A DNA stretch of 64,000 bases from Steroidobacter gossypii (GTDB lineage: Bacteria > Pseudomonadota > Gammaproteobacteria > Steroidobacterales > Steroidobacteraceae), in NCBI RefSeq assembly GCF_016801985.1, contig NZ_JAEVLS010000008.1:124001-188000 (forward strand). The letters run 5' to 3'. The notes under the pieces were generated by a model. The model ran no database searches. It was given only the letters and a program-made list of their open reading frames with translations, and had not been told where the DNA came from. Within the stretch, counting starts at the first letter, position 1. Every line of letters starts with the position of its first letter. The translations under genes and the position numbers were made by a program. Below are positions 59,713 to 64,000 of this stretch, piece by piece.

Positions 59713-59819
59713 TCGAACAACTAGAAAGATATTTTTTCGAGCAGGAACCCGCAGCCGCATGAATTCATAAAGCGGCGGCGCTTCGCTCGGAGGGCAAAAG
59801 GTACTTGTTGAATTCTGAG

Positions 59820-59840
59820 CCCCTCCTCGTTGGGGAGGGG
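59820..59840. repeat. Isolated sixth copy of the hairpin element
   Basis: CCCCTCCTCGTTGGGGAGGGG, the same stem as the array, sits 7 bp before the stop codon of the minus-strand ATPase gene and can serve as its terminator. Between 59713 and 59819 I see no gene or clear signal. Confidence 0.8.
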
Positions 59841-59847
59841 TGGGGAC

Positions 59848-61239
59848 TCAGCGGCCCGAGCCGAGCTCGTTGGCCTGACGGTCTTCCTCGTGATCTTCTT
59901 CGTGCTCGTCCCGCTCTTCGAGCGGGGCGCCGTCGTCCTGGGCGAGCGTGGCGGCGTGGCCGCGGTCGGGGCCGTCGTGCATGAGCTGCACTTCATCGTC
60001 CACCTCGTGGAACGCGGTGCGGCTGCGATTGGTGCGCTCGTCGAAATACATGATCTCGTGCTGGCCGATCTGCACCACGTCGCCGTCGTTCAACATGCGG
60101 CGGCGGACGCGCTTGGAGCGCACGTAGATCCCATTGGTGCTGTTCAAGTCTTCCAGCACCGATGTATGAATCGAAGTGATGATCTGCGCGTGATGACGGC
60201 TGATGTATTTGCTGTCGATCTGCAGATCGTTGTCCGGCGTGCGGCCGATGATGAAACGGCCCGGCGTGAGCTCGCGCTCGGCGATGGTCTGGCCGTTGAA
60301 GCCGACCAGGATGCGACCGAGCACGATGCGGCGTTCGTTGGCCGGTTCGGCGCCGTTGCCGCTGTGCATGCCGCCGTTCATGCTGCCCGGCGCGCCATGC
60401 AACGCCTGCAGTTTCACCGAGCGCTCGGCATATTCCACCCACTGCAACTCTTCGATCGCCGCTTTCACATCGTCCACCGTCACGGTGGGACGATCCTGCG
60501 CGAACGACGCCATCATGGCGGTGTCGGCAAGCGTGTTCACCAGGCGCGGCACGCCGCCGGTGTAGCGATAGATCAGCGGAAATGTTTCGGGATCGAAAAT
60601 CTGCCGACCCTGCGAGCCCGCCACTTCCAGACGGTGCTGGATATATGCAGACATGTCCGTCTTGGACAACGCGGTGAGATGGAAGCGCAGGCGGATACGC
60701 TGCGCCAGCTGCACCAGCCCCGGCGCATTGAGCTTGTCGTTCAGCTCCGGCTGGCCGGCCAGGATGATGCGCAAGACCTTCTCTTTCGTGGTCTCCACGC
60801 CCGACAGCAGACGGATCTCTTCCAGCACTTTGTTTGACAGATTCTGGGCTTCATCGACGATCAGCAACACGCGCCGGCCGTTGGCGTATTGCTCCACCAG
60901 AAACTCGTTCAGCGTCGCCAGCAGCTCGGCCTTTTTCATCTTGAACGGCGAAAAACCGAACTGCACCAGCACGCTCTGCAGGAATTCGATGGCGGTGACC
61001 TGGGTCTGGTTGATCTGCGCCACCACCACGTCCTTCTCGAGTTCCTTCAGGAAGGTTTCGATCAGGGTGGTTTTGCCCGAGCCGATTTCTCCGGTGATCA
61101 CCACGAAGCCGTCGGTGAACCAGATGGTGGATTCCATGTACGCCTTGGCGCGCGCATGGTGCTTGGACAGGTACAGGAACTGCGGGTCCGGGGTCAGCCG
61201 GAACGGCAGCTCATGCAGCTTGAACAGTTCGAGATACAT
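59848..61239 (-). CDS. ExeA/GspA-type AAA ATPase fused to an FHA domain
   Basis: 463 residues. Residues about 1-290 form the ExeA-like ATPase: YLELFKLHELPFRLTPDPQF, Walker A GEIGSGKT (50-57), Walker B RRVLLIVDEAQ (122-132) and the TGGVPRLVNTLAD sensor block. From about 316 a forkhead-associated domain follows (PGRFIIGRTPDNDLQIDSKY, then SRHHAQI and an LEDLNSTNGIYV strand), then an acidic tail (EERDEHEEDHEEDRQ). FHA domains bind phosphothreonine. So a kinase could control or recruit this ATPase; two kinases are in the window. The gene ends at the hairpin array. Confidence 0.93.
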   Translation of the reverse strand: MYLELFKLHELPFRLTPDPQFLYLSKHHARAKAYMESTIWFTDGFVVITGEIGSGKTTLIETFLKELEKDVVVAQINQTQVTAIEFLQSVLVQFGFSPFKMKKAELLATLNEFLVEQYANGRRVLLIVDEAQNLSNKVLEEIRLLSGVETTKEKVLRIILAGQPELNDKLNAPGLVQLAQRIRLRFHLTALSKTDMSAYIQHRLEVAGSQGRQIFDPETFPLIYRYTGGVPRLVNTLADTAMMASFAQDRPTVTVDDVKAAIEELQWVEYAERSVKLQALHGAPGSMNGGMHSGNGAEPANERRIVLGRILVGFNGQTIAERELTPGRFIIGRTPDNDLQIDSKYISRHHAQIITSIHTSVLEDLNSTNGIYVRSKRVRRRMLNDGDVVQIGQHEIMYFDERTNRSRTAFHEVDDEVQLMHDGPDRGHAATLAQDDGAPLEERDEHEEDHEEDRQANELGSGR

Positions 61240-61382
61240 GCTTGAGGGATCTGTTCCTGTGGCGGCGGGCCCGGGTGGCTACAGGGGAGGGCCGGGCAAG
61301 TTTACGAAGAACCGTACCCGGACACAAAAAACCATGGTCGATTAACCAGAATACGGCGCCCAGCTGGCCGGATCCCGCCGAG

Positions 61383-62465
61383 TTACATCTTCAGCCGGAG
61401 CAACTGCTGCAATGCCCGATCTCTGGCGGCCGGTGATGGAGCGTTGATGGTGCAATGTCCGAGCTTGCGGTTGGGCCGCGGTTCTTTACCGTAGCTATGA
61501 AAGTGTACGCCCGACACCCGCAGAATGTTCCCGAGCTCCGGGATGGTGCCGATGAAGTTCATCATGGCCGAGTGGCCATGGGCTTGGGTGCTGCCGAGCG
61601 GCAGGCCCAGAATGGCGCGCACGTGATTTTCGAACTGGCTGGTGTGCGCGCCCTCGATGGTCCAGTGCCCCGAGTTGTGAACCCGCGGCGCCATCTCGTT
61701 GGCGATCAGCTTGCCGCCCTTGACGAAGAATTCGATGGTGAGCACGCCGGCGTAGTCCAGATGTTTCAACAGGCGGCGCATGTATGTTTCCGCCTGCTTC
61801 TGCAGTGGCGCATTCCGGTACGGCGCGGTGGAATAACGCAGAATGCCCTGCGAATGCGTGTTCGCCGACAACGGATAAAACAATGTTTCTCCCGTCGTGC
61901 TGCGCACGCCGATGATGGAGACCTCGCGCGAGAAATCCACGAAACCTTCGTAGATCAGCGGCACGGAGCCGAGTGCATCCCAGGCCGCTTCGAGGTCGGC
62001 GGGCTTGCGCAGATAGAACTGGCCGCGACCGTCGTAACCGAGGCGGCGCGTCTTGAGCACGCCCGGCAAACCGATTTTTTCCACCGCCGCCTGCAGGTCC
62101 TCGAGCGAGTCGACCGCGGCGAACGGCGGCGTCGGAATCTTCAGCTGCTGAAACAATGTTTTTTCATGCAGCCGATCCTGCGAGGCGCCGAGCGCCTTGA
62201 CCGGCGGCAGGAAAGGTTTCTGGCTCGCGATCGACTCGACCGCGGCCACCGGCACATTCTCGACGTCGAAGGTGACGACATCCACCTGGTTCGCCAGTTC
62301 CTGCAGCTTGGCGGGATCGTCGAATGCGCCAGGCACGATCCGGCCCACCTGGCCGCCGGGCGCCTCGCTGCTCTGATCCAGGAACACGAAACGCAAACCC
62401 AGCGGATAACCCGCCAGGGCCAGCATGCGTCCCAGCTGGCCCGCACCGATGATGCCGATTTTCAT
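61383..62465 (-). CDS. purK: 5-(carboxyamino)imidazole ribonucleotide synthase
   Basis: 360 residues, ATP-grasp enzyme. [20 protein letters not shown] at the start, then the ATP-grasp blocks [38 protein letters not shown] and [14 protein letters not shown], and [18 protein letters not shown]. PurK carboxylates AIR to N5-CAIR, the first half of the PurK/PurE route of purine synthesis. Its ATG overlaps the purE stop by 4 bp. Start ATG on the minus strand at 62463-62465. Confidence 0.97.
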   Translation of the reverse strand: MKIGIIGAGQLGRMLALAGYPLGLRFVFLDQSSEAPGGQVGRIVPGAFDDPAKLQELANQVDVVTFDVENVPVAAVESIASQKPFLPPVKALGASQDRLHEKTLFQQLKIPTPPFAAVDSLEDLQAAVEKIGLPGVLKTRRLGYDGRGQFYLRKPADLEAAWDALGSVPLIYEGFVDFSREVSIIGVRSTTGETLFYPLSANTHSQGILRYSTAPYRNAPLQKQAETYMRRLLKHLDYAGVLTIEFFVKGGKLIANEMAPRVHNSGHWTIEGAHTSQFENHVRAILGLPLGSTQAHGHSAMMNFIGTIPELGNILRVSGVHFHSYGKEPRPNRKLGHCTINAPSPAARDRALQQLLRLKM

Positions 62466-62968
62466 GGACGAGGAATGGGAGCGACGGACGGGTCGGGATT
62501 GGCGAGCACGGTGGCGGTCTGGTCGGCCCGGAACTTGTCGAGCGCGGCGCGCACCGGCTCGTATTTGTTGGCCAGAATCGAAGCGGCGAACAGTGCGGCG
62601 TTGGTCGCGCCGGCCTGCCCGATGGCCAGGGTGCCGACCGGGATGCCCGCCGGCATCTGCACGATGGACAGCAGCGAGTCGATGCCGCTGAGCATTTTCG
62701 ACTGCACCGGCACGCCGAGCACCGGCAGGCTGGTTTTGGCGGCCGTCATGCCTGGCAGGTGAGCTGCGCCACCGGCGCCGGCGATGATCACTTCGAGGCC
62801 GCGCTCTCGCGCCTTTTCGGCGTATTCGAACAGCAGATCCGGTGTGCGATGGGCGGAAACCACGCGCGTCTCGAACGCGATGCCGAGCCGCTGCAGGGTG
62901 TCCGCGGCGGGCTGCAAAGTCTCCCAATCGGACTTCGAGCCCATGATGATGCCAACTAACGGTTTCAT
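62462..62968 (-). CDS. purE: 5-(carboxyamino)imidazole ribonucleotide mutase
   Basis: 168 residues, a class I Pur[21 protein letters not shown] with the conserved [15 protein letters not shown], and [18 protein letters not shown] are the substrate-loop motifs. PurE converts N5-CAIR to CAIR. It is upstream of purK with a 4-bp overlap, so purE-purK form one transcription unit. Slightly C-terminally extended ([11 protein letters not shown]). Confidence 0.97.
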   Translation of the reverse strand: MKPLVGIIMGSKSDWETLQPAADTLQRLGIAFETRVVSAHRTPDLLFEYAEKARERGLEVIIAGAGGAAHLPGMTAAKTSLPVLGVPVQSKMLSGIDSLLSIVQMPAGIPVGTLAIGQAGATNAALFAASILANKYEPVRAALDKFRADQTATVLANPDPSVAPIPRP

Positions 62969-62982
62969 AAGGGGCGATTGTA

Positions 62983-63507
62983 TCAGGGGGCGCGTGACAG
63001 GGCGTCGCGCAACAGGCGAAACAGCTCGCGCCCGGCGGGTGTGACTTTTTCCTTCGAGGTCTGCTGCTCCTTGCGAGCCCGCTCGGTCAGCTTGCCCACG
63101 GCGGTGCTGTCGATCTGCGGGAATTCCGTTCTGAACGCGGCGACGCCCTCCGGACCTTCGCGCAGCAGCCGGTCGCGCCATTGCTCCACACGGTGAAAGC
63201 GGATGGCTTCGACGCGCTCGCGGTCGCGCCTGGCTTCCAATGCAGCCCGGATCGGCTCGGCGTCGATCTTGCGCATCAACTTGCCGATGTACTGCTTCTG
63301 CCGGTACAGGCCGCCGTGCGCTGTAATCTTGCGCGCCAGCAGCACGGCGTCGCGCAGCTGTTCGGGGAGCGGCAGAGCGTCCAATTCGCTGTCCGACAGC
63401 TCGATCAGCGCCTCGCCCAGCGCCTGCAGGTCGTCGCTGCGACGCTTGCGCTCGCTCTTGCTGGGGCGCTCGTCGAAGGAGCCGTGGTCGTCGGCGTCGT
63501 CGGTCAT
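62983..63507 (-). CDS. darP: Ribosome-associated protein DarP (YjgA)
   Basis: 174 residues of the DarP/YjgA/DUF615 family: [20 protein letters not shown], then [34 protein letters not shown] and a basic C-terminal helix ([17 protein letters not shown]). DarP joins the late 50S assembly intermediate in Escherichia coli. The start at 63507 gives [13 protein letters not shown]. It is divergent from pmbA, an arrangement found in many gammaproteobacteria; purE follows 14 bp downstream. Confidence 0.95.
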   Translation of the reverse strand: MTDDADDHGSFDERPSKSERKRRSDDLQALGEALIELSDSELDALPLPEQLRDAVLLARKITAHGGLYRQKQYIGKLMRKIDAEPIRAALEARRDRERVEAIRFHRVEQWRDRLLREGPEGVAAFRTEFPQIDSTAVGKLTERARKEQQTSKEKVTPAGRELFRLLRDALSRAP

Positions 63508-63587
63508 GTCAGGACAGGACTGGTACGGGGGCGCAAGGATGCGTGCATGGCCGCCGGCACGCAAGGGCGCTACTGTACAATCCAGCG

Positions 63588-64000
63588 ATGGCCCAAGTTC
63601 CCAATACCACCTCCAACCAGCTCAGCCACTCGCAACAGGACCTGCAGGACCTGGTTGCCCTTGCCATCGAGGAGGGGCGGCGTCTGGGCGCCACCGAATC
63701 CGAAGTCGGCATCAGCGTCGATACCGGGCTGTCGGTGACCGCGCGGCTGGGCGAAGTCGAGACGCTCGAATATCAGCGCGATCGTGGCATGGGCATCACC
63801 GTGTATCGCGGCAAGCGCAAAGGCACCGCGAGCACGGCCGATCTGCGGCCGCAGGCCATTCGTGAGACTGTCGCCAAGGCGTTCAGCATCGCAGGCTTCA
63901 CGGCCGAGGATGAGTGCGCCGGGCTGCCCGATCCGGAAGATCTGGCCAAGGAATTTCCCGATCTGGATTTGTCACATCCCTGGGACATTGAGCCGGACGC
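63588..64000 (+). CDS. pmbA: Metalloprotease-like protein PmbA (TldE), N-terminal part
   Basis: Cut by the right edge after 137 codons. MAQVPNTTSNQLSHSQQDLQ, then LVALAIEEGRRLGATESEV, the VTARLGEVETLEYQRDRGM segment and GITVYRGKRKGTASTADL are the PmbA/TldE N-terminal beta-sandwich pattern. PmbA is the non-catalytic partner of TldD in the heterodimeric protease that processes small peptides such as microcin B17. The gene is divergent from darP (80 bp apart). Confidence 0.94.
   Translation, partial: MAQVPNTTSNQLSHSQQDLQDLVALAIEEGRRLGATESEVGISVDTGLSVTARLGEVETLEYQRDRGMGITVYRGKRKGTASTADLRPQAIRETVAKAFSIAGFTAEDECAGLPDPEDLAKEFPDLDLSHPWDIEPD

Noticed and set aside
59469-59860. CRISPR array from the regularly spaced repeats
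   Set aside because: The spacers are themselves conserved A/T-rich linkers, the repeats are self-complementary GC stems, and no cas gene is near.

Overview
The window is a GC-rich, densely coded chromosomal segment of a motile gammaproteobacterium. Three things support this: the block leuS ... lptE ... holA-nadD-rsfS-rlmH-maf-rng-yhdP-nitrilase-tldD ... darP-pmbA, a typical gammaproteobacterial arrangement; flagellar and chemotaxis genes with good sigma-54 and sigma-28 promoter matches; and several large TonB-dependent receptors. A Steroidobacter/Nevskiales-like lineage is my inference; no rRNA or other marker is present to prove it.

Layout. 1-1323: end of a motA/motC-type stator gene and motD/motB, separated by an unusual heptamer inverted repeat. 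1463-5247: surface-glycan cassette (flippase, PIG-L deacetylase, GT4 glycosyltransferase, GNAT). 5431-8455: membrane Ser/Thr kinase with a TPR-rich C-terminal half, and a lone Hpt protein. 8525-10804: sigma-54 promoter and DUF2802 protein, then fliK and an FlhB C-terminal-domain protein on the minus strand. 10930-21472: one chemotaxis operon from a FliA (sigma-28) promoter to a Rho-independent terminator: repeat-rich STAS protein, cheY, cheA, MCP, cheW, cheR, cheD, cheB and an HDOD protein. 21675-29514: TonB receptor, carboxylesterase, second MCP, hybrid response regulator/GAF/histidine kinase. 29706-34961: leuS and lptE, separated by an aldolase-family gene and a response regulator with a degenerate GGDEF-like domain. 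34961-45895: an accessory stretch between lptE and holA containing a HEXXH protein, proline iminopeptidase, EamA transporter, an aminotransferase / frameshifted glutamine-synthetase-like / LysR operon, a third MCP, and a metal-type TonB receptor with a DUF2946 protein. 45896-59468: conserved housekeeping block, interrupted by a divergent kinase / macro-domain pair. 59508-59840: tandem 43-bp hairpin repeats. 59848-64000: ExeA-type ATPase with FHA domain, purK, purE, darP and the start of pmbA.

How it works together. MCPs signal through CheW-CheA to CheY, with adaptation by CheR/CheB/CheD; two of the three MCPs end in aromatic pentapeptides that resemble CheR/CheB tethers. Output acts on the MotA/B-type stator-driven flagellum, whose hook length is set by FliK. 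Most interesting for follow-up: the STAS protein with a 45-bp repeat array at the head of the che operon, the macro-domain fusion divergent from a kinase lacking its glycine loop, the heptamer palindrome between stator genes, the tandem hairpin array, and the single-base frameshift in the glutamine-synthetase-like gene.
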